This document shows, one piece after another, positions 18,003-27,100 of a stretch of 64,000 bases of DNA (within the stretch, counting starts at the first letter, position 1; each line of letters starts with the position of its first letter). Made by a program: the position numbers and the translations under genes. The DNA is taken from assembly GCF_030542105.1 (NCBI RefSeq), contig NZ_JAUOFB010000004.1, positions 62,001-126,000 of the forward strand. The letters are read 5' to 3'. The notes beneath the pieces were generated by a model. That model saw nothing but the letters and a program-made list of their open reading frames with translations. It had not been told where the DNA came from and did no database searches. This DNA is from Hymenobacter sp. BT730. GTDB lineage: Bacteria > Bacteroidota > Bacteroidia > Cytophagales > Hymenobacteraceae.

Positions 18003-18010
18003 TACTTTTG
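18003..18010 (+). promoter_or_regulatory. -7 element TACTTTTG for the small basic protein gene
   Basis: An exact TAnnTTTG match, 37 bases before the ATG at 18048. Confidence 0.5.
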
Positions 18011-18047
18011 CCCCTCCTTTACTAAAACGACTTTAACCGACCCGGAT

Positions 18048-18350
18048 ATGAGCGTCACCCGACTGAAGCGGAAGCACCGCAAGAACATTGCCCGTCAAAA
18101 CAACAAGCAGCGCATCATTAAGCAACTGCTCCTCACGCCCGTTCTGAAGAACGTGGACCTGGATGAGCTGAAGTCCCGCTTCAACGGCGGTACTGGCGCG
18201 CCAGCTGCTGCCAAGTCGGAGAAAACTGCTAAGGCTACTGCTACTGCAGCTGCCAACGCCGAAGCATTTGACGATGCTGAAGCTGTGACCAAGCCAGTTA
18301 ACGCTGACGGTCAGGAAGGTGAGCACCCCAAGCCGGAAATTGCCCTGTAA
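18048..18350 (+). CDS. Small conserved basic protein with acidic/Ala tail
   Basis: 100 residues from ATG 18048; the longer frame upstream overlaps the aldolase promoter side and is not protein-like. The first half is strongly basic (MSVTRLKRKHRKNIARQNNK then RIIKQLLLTPVLKNVDLDEL), suggesting nucleic-acid or ribosome contact. The second half is low-complexity Ala/Lys/Thr and then acidic. I believe this N-terminal block recurs in Hymenobacter-like genomes but cannot name a family. It has its own -7 element and a strong terminator, so it is a separate, probably well-expressed transcript. Confidence 0.65.
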   Translation: MSVTRLKRKHRKNIARQNNKQRIIKQLLLTPVLKNVDLDELKSRFNGGTGAPAAAKSEKTAKATATAAANAEAFDDAEAVTKPVNADGQEGEHPKPEIAL

Positions 18351-18389
18351 GTAAGTCCGCCGCCGGTGTCGGTCGGCATACATAGTTGT

Positions 18390-18426
18390 TGAAAAGCGCT
18401 TTCCCCAGCTGGGAAAAGCGCTTTTT
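18390..18426. terminator. Bidirectional terminator
   Basis: Near-palindromic hairpin built from AAAAGCGCTTT and AAAGCGCTTTT with a CCCAGCTGGG core. It ends in T5 for the plus-strand gene and begins with A4 for the minus-strand phosphodiesterase ending at 18434. Confidence 0.85.
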
Positions 18427-18433
18427 GCGTTTG

Positions 18434-18940
18434 TTACCGCTCCGTAGTGCGGGGTCCCAGCTCAACGGCCTGCAACTGCTGCACCTGACCGGCCTCTATC
18501 TGAAACCGCAGCAGCGTGCGCACTTTATGGAAGCCATGCCGCCCAGCCGCGCCCGGGTTCAGGTGTAGCAGGTGGAGCTTGGGGTCGGGCATCACTTTTA
18601 GAATATGGGAGTGCCCGCTGATAAACAGGCCCGGCCGATGTTGCTGGAGCAGGGGCCGGGCTGCCGGGCTATAATGGCCGGGGTAGCCGCCAATGTGCGT
18701 CATCAGCACCCGCAGGCCCTCTATTTCAAAGGCCTGTACCAGGGGCTGGCTCACGCGCACGTCCCGCCCATCAATGTTCCCGTATACGCCCCGTAGGGGA
18801 GCCACCGTAGCCAGCTCCTCGGCCACAGCGGCCGTGCCGAAGTCGCCGGCATGCCATATTTCGTCGCAGTCCCGCAGATAATATAGAATCCGCTCGTCCA
18901 GGTAGCTATGGGTATCGGAGAGAAGGCCGATTTTTTTCAT
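18434..18940 (-). CDS. YfcE/MJ0936-type metallophosphodiesterase
   Basis: 168 residues from ATG 18940. Motifs: LLSDTHSY (D and H metal ligands, residues 6-10), HAGDFG, GNIDG, THIGGYPGHY and SGHSH. This is the compact YfcE/MJ0936 family, which hydrolyses phosphodiesters with two metal ions. The natural substrate is unknown. No signal peptide. The motif set differs from the PPP-type enzyme at 15 kb, so they are not duplicates. Confidence 0.88.
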   Translation of the reverse strand: MKKIGLLSDTHSYLDERILYYLRDCDEIWHAGDFGTAAVAEELATVAPLRGVYGNIDGRDVRVSQPLVQAFEIEGLRVLMTHIGGYPGHYSPAARPLLQQHRPGLFISGHSHILKVMPDPKLHLLHLNPGAAGRHGFHKVRTLLRFQIEAGQVQQLQAVELGPRTTER

Positions 18941-19102
18941 GCCGGCAAGGTAAACACTTGTGGAGCGCCGAGGCAACGTAACCCGTTACAACTCGTATCT
19001 TGCCCGGCCGGCGGTATTTCCGTTTCACGATATTTATGCTGTGTTTTGCAGCGGACGCTGGTGCCCGATTTGATTTTTTTGCCTCCTCCACATTACCCCG
19101 CG

Positions 19103-19804
19103 ATGAACGTTTTCATCAATGATATTCCGCTGATCATCAAGAAGACCAGCGAAAAAGTGTACAAGCACCGCTACGATCTTATCCTGAGCGCGGAGGACGA
19201 ATTTACCTCCAAAGATCTGATAGGTGACGTGCTGGTGCGCGACGTAACCGATGCGTTTATCGACCGTTTGCTGCGGCTGATGGAGGTAAAAAAGCTGAAG
19301 AAACTGACCTCACTTACCCTGTTGGCCCGGAAAAAAAAGCGCCTCATTCTGCACCTCAAAGACCAGTTCCGCATTGCTAAAGCCGCCGGCGGCCTGGTAG
19401 TGAAGGAAGGCCTGGTGCTGATGATTTACCGCCTGGGCAAGTGGGACCTACCGAAAGGCAAACTGAAAAAGGACGAAGATCCGGCTCAGGGCTCCCTGCG
19501 CGAGGTAGAAGAAGAGTGCAATATCAAAGTTGAGCTGGGGGAGCCTCTGCCCAGCACCTGGCATTCGTACGCCTACAATGGCAACAAAATGCTGAAGAAA
19601 ACCAACTGGTACATCATGAATTGTGTAGATGACTCCCTAATGAAGCCCCAGGCGGAGGAGTACATTGAAGAAGTGCGCTGGATGACGCCTCAGGAAGCGC
19701 TGGCCGTGTTGCCCGATACCTATGCCTCTATTGCCTTGGTGGTACGGCACTACCTAAGTGAGGTGGCCGGTGTGGCAGAACCCATAAAAGAACCCGTTAA
19801 ATAG
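19103..19804 (+). CDS. Nudix hydrolase with N-terminal extension
   Basis: 233 residues from ATG 19103; an earlier in-frame start would overlap the divergent gene. Residues 1-90 are a Lys-rich alpha/beta extension of unknown fold (MNVFINDIPLIIKKTSEKVY). The Nudix domain follows, with box G-x5-E-x7-REVEEECNI near residues 125-147; the usual Gly before the last hydrophobic residue is Asn. The catalytic REVEEE core is intact, so hydrolysis of a nucleoside diphosphate-linked compound is plausible. The neighbouring lipoprotein gene starts 16 bases later, so the two are likely co-transcribed. Confidence 0.82.
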   Translation: MNVFINDIPLIIKKTSEKVYKHRYDLILSAEDEFTSKDLIGDVLVRDVTDAFIDRLLRLMEVKKLKKLTSLTLLARKKKRLILHLKDQFRIAKAAGGLVVKEGLVLMIYRLGKWDLPKGKLKKDEDPAQGSLREVEEECNIKVELGEPLPSTWHSYAYNGNKMLKKTNWYIMNCVDDSLMKPQAEEYIEEVRWMTPQEALAVLPDTYASIALVVRHYLSEVAGVAEPIKEPVK

Positions 19805-19820
19805 TTTTTCTCGGCCAGCT

Positions 19821-20306
19821 ATGCGCGTACGTCCACTCTTGCTGGCCGGGTTAATGCTGGGTTTACTGGCTGCCTGTTCCCGGTCTCAAACTTCCAGTGA
19901 ATCGGAAAGGCCCCTGCAAAAGCAGCCCGGGACGGCTCAGCCGGCTTCCATTGATTTGCCCAAGCTGGTGCAGCACAACATTGACTACCTGCGTCGCCAA
20001 CTGGGCCCCCCTATGGAAGCCGCCGATGAGATTGTTGGTGCCGATCCTTCTCCCGCGCAACTGAAGGCCACCAAAGGCGAAGGCTGGATTAACACCTTCC
20101 GGACGCAAGGCTCTACCCTGATTGTGACGTTTAACGCCCGCACCCGCAAGGTGAACGATATTGTTCTGATGGGTACTAATGAGGAAGAGCTTATGCGGAT
20201 GGGCAACCTGAGTCCCACCGCCTCGCATTACATTGTGCTTTCCATTCCAGAGCCCGGCCAAATCAATAAAGTGCGCGGCGTGCGCATCATTCCCCATCAA
20301 CAGTAA
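19821..20306 (+). CDS. Hypothetical lipoprotein
   Basis: 161 residues with a clean lipobox signal (MRVRPLLLAGLMLGLLAAC, Cys19) and a Ser/Gln-rich linker (about 20-45). The rest is a small alpha/beta domain (about 50-155) with no motif I recognise. It should be anchored in a membrane facing the periplasm or cell surface. The pairing with a cytoplasmic Nudix protein gives no obvious functional link. Confidence 0.65.
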   Translation: MRVRPLLLAGLMLGLLAACSRSQTSSESERPLQKQPGTAQPASIDLPKLVQHNIDYLRRQLGPPMEAADEIVGADPSPAQLKATKGEGWINTFRTQGSTLIVTFNARTRKVNDIVLMGTNEEELMRMGNLSPTASHYIVLSIPEPGQINKVRGVRIIPHQQ

Positions 20307-20339
20307 TAGGCCGCTCACTTATAAGTGTAGCAGCGGCTA
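20307..20339. terminator. Hairpin between convergent genes
   Basis: CCGCT and AGCGG arms with matching flanks enclose the perfect 12-base palindrome CACTTATAAGTG. It begins at the lipoprotein stop and ends 28 bases from the coaD stop. No long T run. Confidence 0.4.
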
Positions 20340-20366
20340 TGGTAAATTTTAGGGGTCTGCCTGCTA

Positions 20367-20840
20367 TTATGCCTCTTGCGGGTGCGCTGGTAGCCGGAAA
20401 GGCACAAAGTCGTCTACGTTGCCGCCAAACCGGTGAATTTCCCGGATTATTGTGCTGCTGATAGCAGCCAGCGGTGGGGAGGTAATTAGAAATACAGTTT
20501 CCAGCGCCGGGTTCACGTGGCGGTTGGCTTGCGCAATAGTGTTTTCGTATTCAAAATCGGTGGTGTTGCGCAGTCCGCGTAGCAGGAAGCGCGCGCCGGT
20601 TTCGCGGGCAAAATCGGCCGTTAGGCCTTTATAGGCCTGTACCTCCACCCGCGGCTCATCAGCAAATACTTCCGAAATCATGGCAGCCATTTGCTCTACC
20701 GGCAGATAGCGGCTTTTGCTACTGTTGTTGCCAATAGCAATGATAATCTTGTCAAAAAGAGCGGTGCCGCGCCGCACTACATCCAGGTGGCCGTTGGTAA
20801 AAGGGTCGAAAGAACCGGGGAACAGTGCTATGCGTGTCAC
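20367..20840 (-). CDS. coaD: Phosphopantetheine adenylyltransferase
   Basis: 157 residues, normal CoaD length. The start is GTG at 20840, giving MTRIALFPGSFDPFTNGH with the nucleotidyl-transferase T/HxGH motif (His18). FLLRGLRNTTDFEYE and ISSTIIREIHRFGGNV are the expected substrate-binding and ISSTxxR segments. It adenylylates 4'-phosphopantetheine to dephospho-CoA, the penultimate step of coenzyme A synthesis. It follows the DUF3822 gene by 78 bases on the same strand. Confidence 0.96.
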   Translation of the reverse strand: MTRIALFPGSFDPFTNGHLDVVRRGTALFDKIIIAIGNNSSKSRYLPVEQMAAMISEVFADEPRVEVQAYKGLTADFARETGARFLLRGLRNTTDFEYENTIAQANRHVNPALETVFLITSPPLAAISSTIIREIHRFGGNVDDFVPFRLPAHPQEA

Positions 20841-20918
20841 GCTGGAATGAAGAATATAATGGAAGAAGGCCTGCTCATCCGCTTTTCAGAGCAAGTGGAT
20901 AGCCGGTATCCTTCAGGA

Positions 20919-21821
20919 TTATTCACAAAGGTGCAGGCTGAAGAGCTCAAAGTACCGGTACTCGAATACATCATTCAGGCGGTAGCTATAGCCGATATCA
21001 AAAGGCCGGTTGCCGAAACGAATGTTGCGGATATACTTACGCAGTACCGTAAACAAAGCCGAATCGTGAAGCAGGTCGCCCCACACCATAACGGCGTCCT
21101 GGTCGGGGTTTAGCTGCAGCTCCTGCATCACCAGAATGGTGTAGTAAATTAAGTCCTCGGGAGTAGTGAAGCTGAACACGTTACAGAACTCAGGCCGTTT
21201 GTCTCGGATAACCACCACCGTGAGCTCTTGGTGGCCAATGCTGAGGTAGCAGCGGCGGGGGGCGCCCCGGTCGCTCTGGTGTACCAGGCCCTGCAGTAGT
21301 GCGCTGGTTTGGTGCAGCAACTGGCCTGTGGGATAGGTGCGCTGAAACCACTCCGTCAGGCTTTTTTCCGCCGCAAATACATTTACCATCTCCAGCCCTG
21401 CATGCGTGTAGCTGCGCACTATCTCGTGCGCTGGGTCTAGGTGGTGGTGCAGTTGTAGATAAGCGGCCTCATCTCCGGCCCGGAACAAAGGCTTGGGTAG
21501 CAGGGTAAAATACCGGTTCTGCACCGAGAGTCGTACCCGGTTCCAGCCCGTGCGACCTACTAAATCATGCTGCGCAGAGAGGCTTTGGAGCTGCCCTGAG
21601 AGGGAAGTAGCTGGTTGCAGGGAATAGTCTTCCAGCACTACAAACTTGTTGCGGCGCACATCAGCTACGCCCACACGCACGCCCGCGGCACCCAAAGAGA
21701 GGTACAGGTTATAGGCGGTCAGATTGTCCGGGTCCAGGGTTTCGTCGCGCAGGCGAGGCAGAATGCCCGAAAGTGAAGGAATAGGCAGGGCAGGAGCAGA
21801 AACAGAGTCAGACACAGGCAA
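20919..21821 (-). CDS. DUF3822 family protein
   Basis: 300 residues. No ATG is available: TTG 21821 or GTG 21815 must serve, so the exact start is open. The chain begins with a Pro/Ser-rich stretch and continues as an alpha/beta domain reminiscent of the ASKHA (actin/FtsA-like) fold: YNLYLSLGAAGVRVGVADVRRNKFVVLEDYSL near 37-68 and RCYLSIGHQELTVVVIRD near 190. The family is restricted to Bacteroidota and is of unknown function, usually near coaD and an RsmD-type methyltransferase. Here it is directly before coaD with no methyltransferase gene between. Confidence 0.82.
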   Translation of the reverse strand: MPVSDSVSAPALPIPSLSGILPRLRDETLDPDNLTAYNLYLSLGAAGVRVGVADVRRNKFVVLEDYSLQPATSLSGQLQSLSAQHDLVGRTGWNRVRLSVQNRYFTLLPKPLFRAGDEAAYLQLHHHLDPAHEIVRSYTHAGLEMVNVFAAEKSLTEWFQRTYPTGQLLHQTSALLQGLVHQSDRGAPRRCYLSIGHQELTVVVIRDKRPEFCNVFSFTTPEDLIYYTILVMQELQLNPDQDAVMVWGDLLHDSALFTVLRKYIRNIRFGNRPFDIGYSYRLNDVFEYRYFELFSLHLCE

Positions 21822-21978
21822 AACAGGTAGGGCAAAATCAGCCCCCTAAAGTTACAGAAAGACGCGGGCCTTGTAGTGCGGCCGGGAGGATAGAGCAGGA
21901 GCAGGCGGTGTTTAAGGCTGAATTCCTGGGAATTAGCTTTTCATTCAGCGCGCTGGTTTTAGTACAGCGCCAGCTGCT

Positions 21979-22485
21979 TTATTTGAATAGCTGCAGGGGA
22001 ATATATACGTCATCGGGGCTAAGAATAAGGCGCAAGACCGGATGCACCTGAGCCACGGGCATAGAAACCAGTTGCCGCGGGGTAAAGTAAGCCAGCTTAG
22101 TGAGGATTTGCCCTTCATGAGGATGCTCCGGGTCGGAGCCCAGGCGCGGGACGGCGGTAGAGTCAAGCGGTTTTACTTCAAAAAACAGCTCCAGCGCCTG
22201 CAAGTCTTTGTTCATAAACTCGTGCAAATGTAGAAAACGGCCTACTTCTACGCTCATGCCGGTTTCCTCCTGAAACTCGCGCCGTAGGCATGCCCGAATG
22301 GTTTCGCCAAACTCCCAGCCTCCACCGGGCGGTGACCAAAAAGGGACGTTGGCAGGCAACAGCCCCCGGTGGGCCGCCAGTAAAATAGCGCCATTCTGGA
22401 CCAACAAACCGCCCACGCGCACGCGCACCTGGCCAGTATAGGCTTGCAGCAAAGAATCCGAAAAATCAGCAGTGGAATGCGTCAT
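21979..22485 (-). CDS. Nudix hydrolase
   Basis: 168 residues from ATG 22485. The Nudix box is complete: GGGWEFGE, then REFQEETGM (about residues 52-76). The chain begins with a beta-strand RVRVGGLLVQNGAILLAAHRG typical of the ADP-ribose pyrophosphatase-like group. Substrate unknown. It follows the DUF4126 gene by 15 bases on the same strand, so they are co-transcribed. Confidence 0.87.
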   Translation of the reverse strand: MTHSTADFSDSLLQAYTGQVRVRVGGLLVQNGAILLAAHRGLLPANVPFWSPPGGGWEFGETIRACLRREFQEETGMSVEVGRFLHLHEFMNKDLQALELFFEVKPLDSTAVPRLGSDPEHPHEGQILTKLAYFTPRQLVSMPVAQVHPVLRLILSPDDVYIPLQLFK

Positions 22486-22500
22486 GGAGAGAAAGTAAGA

Positions 22501-23103
22501 TCAGCGAACCGGTGGCGAAGAAGCCGTATTCGCCGAGGGAGTTCGGCGCACCCGCCGCCGGATTCGGCCTGCAAGATAGAGTACCAGCACCACGGCCAGC
22601 CCTGCCATAATTAGCGGCAGCAGTAGCCCCAACAGGGAGCCCACCACGGCCAGCATATTTTCGATGGTAGCTAGCAGAGGATTACCCAGTCCGCCGGTGG
22701 TAACGGTAGAGCCAGCCCGCAGCAATGCGGTGCCGGTTTGTACCAGCCCGGCAGCGCCGCCTCCTACTAACACGCCCAGGCCCCAGCGCACCATCGGGCT
22801 CATTTCAGGCAGTGCCGAGGTCATCAGCAGCGTGCCGGCAATAAAGGAAGCGGGGGTGGTAATGGTGTCCAGGATATTATCCACTACGGGCACGTAGTAG
22901 GCTAGCATCTCGGCCAGCGTGGCAGTAGCCAGTACGGCGAAGGCCACCCAGGTGCCCAGCCAGGCAAACCCCGGGGAAGGGGAGAGGTAGCCGGAGAGGT
23001 AGGCTACATTGGCTGCCAGCAGGGGCACAAATACCCGAAAACCGCTGCAGGCAGCCAGCGCCAGTCCCAGCGCGCCCGGAATCAGGAAATCGGTAGGTTG
23101 CAT
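22501..23103 (-). CDS. DUF4126 membrane protein
   Basis: 200 residues, mostly hydrophobic, with about five membrane segments and glycine-rich loops (LLVGGGAAGLVQTGTALLRAGSTVTTGGLGNP is the family core, here around 115-145). The tail is Arg-rich and cytoplasmic. DUF4126 is widespread and uncharacterised. It is divergent from the thioesterase gene with 99 bases between the starts and is the first gene of an operon with the Nudix hydrolase. Confidence 0.8.
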   Translation of the reverse strand: MQPTDFLIPGALGLALAACSGFRVFVPLLAANVAYLSGYLSPSPGFAWLGTWVAFAVLATATLAEMLAYYVPVVDNILDTITTPASFIAGTLLMTSALPEMSPMVRWGLGVLVGGGAAGLVQTGTALLRAGSTVTTGGLGNPLLATIENMLAVVGSLLGLLLPLIMAGLAVVLVLYLAGRIRRRVRRTPSANTASSPPVR

Positions 23104-23165
23104 AGGTTAGAAGGTAGGGTGCCGCTGGGTTGCGGCCGCGGCCAAAAGGTACGGAACTCCCGCAT

Positions 23166-23197
23166 TTGGTGCACCTCTTCAGAAGGCGGTATCTTTG
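23166..23197 (+). promoter_or_regulatory. Complete promoter: TTG (-33) and TATCTTTG (-7)
   Basis: TTG at 23166-23168 and TATCTTTG at 23190-23197 are separated by 21 bases, matching the Bacteroidota sigma factor consensus. The ATG at 23203 is only 5 bases further, suggesting a leaderless message. Confidence 0.6.
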
Positions 23198-23202
23198 CTT
23201 TA

Positions 23203-23649
23203 ATGTCTGATGAACTTACTTCCCCGGTAGCGGCCGCACAAGAGTCGCTCGAAACCCGCATCCGCCGCAAGCTGGAGCGCCAGCACTTTATGCACCTCAT
23301 CGGTGCCGACCTCACGCGCATCGAGCCCGGCCGCGTGGAAGCCGAGTTGACGCTGGACCGCCAGCACCAACAGCAAAAGGGCTTCGTGCACGGCGGACTT
23401 ACCGCTACCATGGCTGATTTGGTGGCCGGCTTTGCCGGTGTCACGCTCATTCCGGATACGCATGGCTTAGTAACGGTGGAGCTGAAAACCAATTACCTGC
23501 ACCCTGGTATAGGCGAGAAGCTGCGCGCCATTGGCTGGGTGCTGAAAGCAGGCCGCCGCCTGCATTTCTGCGAGGCCGAGGTCTGGTGTGATGACCTGCT
23601 AATAGCCAAGGCATCGGCCACTATGGCCGTGCTTGAACCGCAGGAATAA
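23203..23649 (+). CDS. PaaI-type hotdog thioesterase
   Basis: 148 residues from ATG 23203. It has the hotdog fold pattern of the PaaI/YbgC group: GRVEAELTLDRQHQQQKGFVHGG with the HGG motif and the acidic TMADLVAGFAG helix that carries the catalytic residue. It continues with TVELKTNYLHP. Such enzymes hydrolyse acyl-CoA thioesters (phenylacetyl-CoA or similar) in the cytoplasm; the specific acyl group is unknown. It is a single-gene transcript with its own promoter and terminator. Confidence 0.88.
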   Translation: MSDELTSPVAAAQESLETRIRRKLERQHFMHLIGADLTRIEPGRVEAELTLDRQHQQQKGFVHGGLTATMADLVAGFAGVTLIPDTHGLVTVELKTNYLHPGIGEKLRAIGWVLKAGRRLHFCEAEVWCDDLLIAKASATMAVLEPQE

Positions 23650-23694
23650 GAAAAATTTCCTAGGAAGCCAGGGCTAGCGTAATAAGGCTCTGAT

Positions 23695-23754
23695 AAAAAA
23701 ACGTCAGAAACGGCACAGGACAGTAAGTTTCTGTTGCCGCTTCTGACGTTTTTT
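23695..23754 (+). terminator. Strong terminator after the thioesterase gene
   Basis: A6 run then 14-base perfect arms (23695-23708 and 23741-23754) ending in T6; the inner part CGGCAC/GCCG pairs further. Confidence 0.85.
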
Positions 23755-24060
23755 GACTAACAGAATCAAAGGATATTGTATTATATAATAATATATAAAA
23801 ATATCTATATGCGCATGATCAACCTTTGTTATTGTAATTATTATATTAAATATGAGTAATAAATAATTATAATATCGATACTAAACCCTATGTAAATGAT
23901 GATTTATCATCTATAATCAATGCCATTTTTATGAAATACTCATTAAAGTGAATTGAATGAGCAAAAAGTGTTTAAATAAAGCATTAGGACATTTATTGGA
24001 ATAATTATTTACGCTGACGGCATATAGTAGTGGGTATACTTGATGATAATTTGTACTTTG
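23755..24060. other. Very AT-rich upstream region of the M36 protease gene
   Basis: About 300 bases of strikingly AT-rich DNA in a GC-rich genome. No coding frame of note. It contains GATGAT-TT-ATCATC (23898-23911) and ends at TGTACTTTG (24052-24060), a plausible -7 element about 110 bases before the protease start. It probably holds regulatory sites for that gene; a relic of transferred DNA is the alternative. Confidence 0.6.
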
Positions 24061-24169
24061 CGAGCTTGGGTTTCAGTTATAAGGCTGACATCCATCTGTT
24101 GTAGGTTCCTATAAGTTACTGGGTACCTGCCTTCGACCTGTCCTGCTTCATCCTCTTCACCTATTGCAT

Positions 24170-27100
24170 ATGAGTAAAACCTCTACTCTACTAAGTACTA
24201 GTGCCCTTACTCTGGGTTTGTTACTGCCACTGCAAGCCACTTTGGCGCAGTCTGTGAATGCGCAGGACGGCCTGAAAAGAGCCATGCAAACGCGCGCCCA
24301 GTGGGCCAGTTCCGGCCTGACCAATGCACAGTTACGGGTTTCCAGCGCACATTCCGATGCCAGTAGCCATCTGGACTATGTGCACGTGCAGCAAATACAC
24401 CAAGGCATTCCGGTGTATAACCGCATTTCCGCGTTGGCTTTCGTGGATGAGAAGCTGGTACATCATGCCGGAAAGTTTCTCGCAGACAGCGAGTTGACGA
24501 GCCTCCCTACGGCACCCACTATACCCGCCGGGGCTGCTGTAGCACGTGCCATCCAGGTATTAGAACTCAGTGGTACGGTATCTACCTCACCACTGGCGGG
24601 CCCAAGCGGCACCGAGCAGCAACAGACCTTTGCCGGCGGCGACGTGGCCCGGCGCGACATTGTTGCCAGCTTGGTGTGGGCTCCCGACAAAAACGGACAG
24701 CTGCATCTGGCCTGGAACATTAACATTGATGTAGCCAGCACCCCGGATTGGTGGAACGTGCGCATAGATGCTACTACCGGCGCGTTTGTGGAGAAAGACA
24801 ACTGGACGGTGCATGAGCGCAACCGGGCCAGCCAGCGCAAGCCCGCGGAGTACGGTGCTGCCTTGCCGGCTGCCCTTATTCAGCCCTTGCTGTTACCGCC
24901 CACTACCACCGGCTCTACCTACTATGTGGTGCCTTTCCCTAAGGAGAGCCCCGCAGGTAATACCTATGCCACCGAAACCAACCCCTGGTTGAAAGCCGGC
25001 AGCAGTAATAATGCTACCACCCACGGCTGGCATTTTGACGGTACCACGAACTACCTGTATACCCGGGGTAACAATGTGCAGGCCTATGAGGACAGTGACG
25101 CTAATAACCTGCCCGCTACGGGAACCGGCAGCTATGCGTCTTCCTCTACCAGCGCCCCCTCCCTCACCTTTAACTACGTTCCCGATTTTAGCCTGTCGCC
25201 CACCACGGCTACGAACCGCAGCGCGGCAGTAGTGAACCTGTTCTATTGGAACAATATCACGCATGATATCATGTACCAGTATGGCTTTACTGAAGCCGCC
25301 GGCAACTTTCAGAAAGACAACCTGAGCCGCGGCGGAACCGGCAACGACCATGTGCTGGCCGAAGCGCAGGATGGTAGCGGGACAGACAATGCCAACTTCA
25401 GCACGCCCAACGATGGTAGCAGTGGCCGTATGCAGATGTATCTGTTTACGGCCGCGCCCCCAAAACTGCAGGTAACGGCGCCAGCGGCTATTGCCGGCTC
25501 CTACTATATGGCGGAAAGCGGCTTCAGCACCGCCAATAAGCTGGTAAACAAAGGTCCCATTTCGGGGCAGGTGGTACGCTTTGATGACGCCGGGACTAAC
25601 CCGGTGACTCACCAGGCCTGCACCACGCCGGTATCCGCCGCTGCCTTATCGGGCAAAATTGTTCTGATTGACCGCGGCAACTGTGACTTTGTTACGAAAG
25701 TAAAACAGGCCCAGACGGCCGGCGCGAAGGCCGTTATTGTAGTCAACAATGTCGCCGGGTCGCCGGGCGTCATGGGCGGCACCGACAATACAATTACAAT
25801 TCCTGCCATCATGGTTTCCCAGGAAGATGGTGCGCTGCTTGTAGGGCAGTTGGCTAATGGGGTATCGGTTACTCTGCCCAAGCCCTTAGCTACAGATCCA
25901 CAACTGGACGGTGACCTGGACAATGGAGTAGTCGTACACGAATATGGCCACGGCATTTCCACTCGCCTCACGGGTGGCCCTGCCAATAGCAGCTGCCTCA
26001 ACAATGCCGAGGAGGGAGGCGAAGGCTGGAGCGACTTCTTTGCCCTGATGCTAACCACGGACTGGCAGACGGCCCAACTAACCGATGGGCCAAAGTCCCG
26101 GCCAATGGGCACGTATGCTTCTGGCCAACCAGTGACGGGTAGTGGTATCCGGTTGTATCCCTATAGTACTTCTATGAGCATCAACCCACTGACGTACACG
26201 GATGTGGCCATTGATCCGGAAGTACACAGCATTGGGGAAGTCTGGTGTGCCGCACTCTGGGACATGACCTGGAACATTATTCAGCAGGAGGGCACTATTG
26301 AGCCTAATCTCTATAACAGCGCCAGCACTTCCGGTAACATCATTGCGATGCAACTGGTAGTGCAGGGCCTCAAACTCCAGCCCTGCCAGCCAGGCTTCCT
26401 GGATGCGCGTGATGCTATCCTGGCAGCTGACGAATTACTCTACAAAGGCAAGCACCGTTGTGCCATCTGGAACGCCTTTGCCCGCCGCGGAATGGGTGTA
26501 GATGCCAAGCAGGGACTTTCTACCAGTGCCACCGACCAGACGGCCGGATTCAATGTGCCTTCTAGTGTAAACCTGAAGAAAGCAACGGAAGCCTTATCCG
26601 GAAATTCCTTTAGCATTGCTCTCACCGCCACCTGTGACTGTGCCGTTCCGGCTAGCACCTACAAGCTCACCGATGATCTGCCTGCCGGACTGCAGTATGT
26701 AAGCAGCACCGGTGGTACGCTGAGTGGAAGCACCGTTACTTTCTCAAACGTAAAGTTTACGGCCATCAACCAAAGCCTAAGCTTCAGCATCAATGCCCAA
26801 ACAGACAAGGATGCCGGCTGCGCTACTATTGTGGCAGTAAATGAGAATGCAGATGCGGCTACCACTTCCTTTACTACGCCTAAGGCTGGAAGTACTAGCT
26901 GGGGCACCAGCAATACATACGCCAATAGCGGTACTAAATCCTGGGCATCCGGCGCACCAACACAATCCAAGGATTTTAGTCTGGTGTCTGGCTCTTTTAC
27001 GCCCACTACAGCTTCTACGCTTTCCTTCTACCACTTTTATAGCTTCGAGTCCGGCTATGACGGCGGAACCGTAGAGATTAGCTCGAACAGCGGTACTACC

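Noticed and set aside
23755..24060. A phage or insertion-sequence remnant in the AT-rich region.
   Set aside because: No terminal repeats, target duplication, integrase or transposase fragment is visible.
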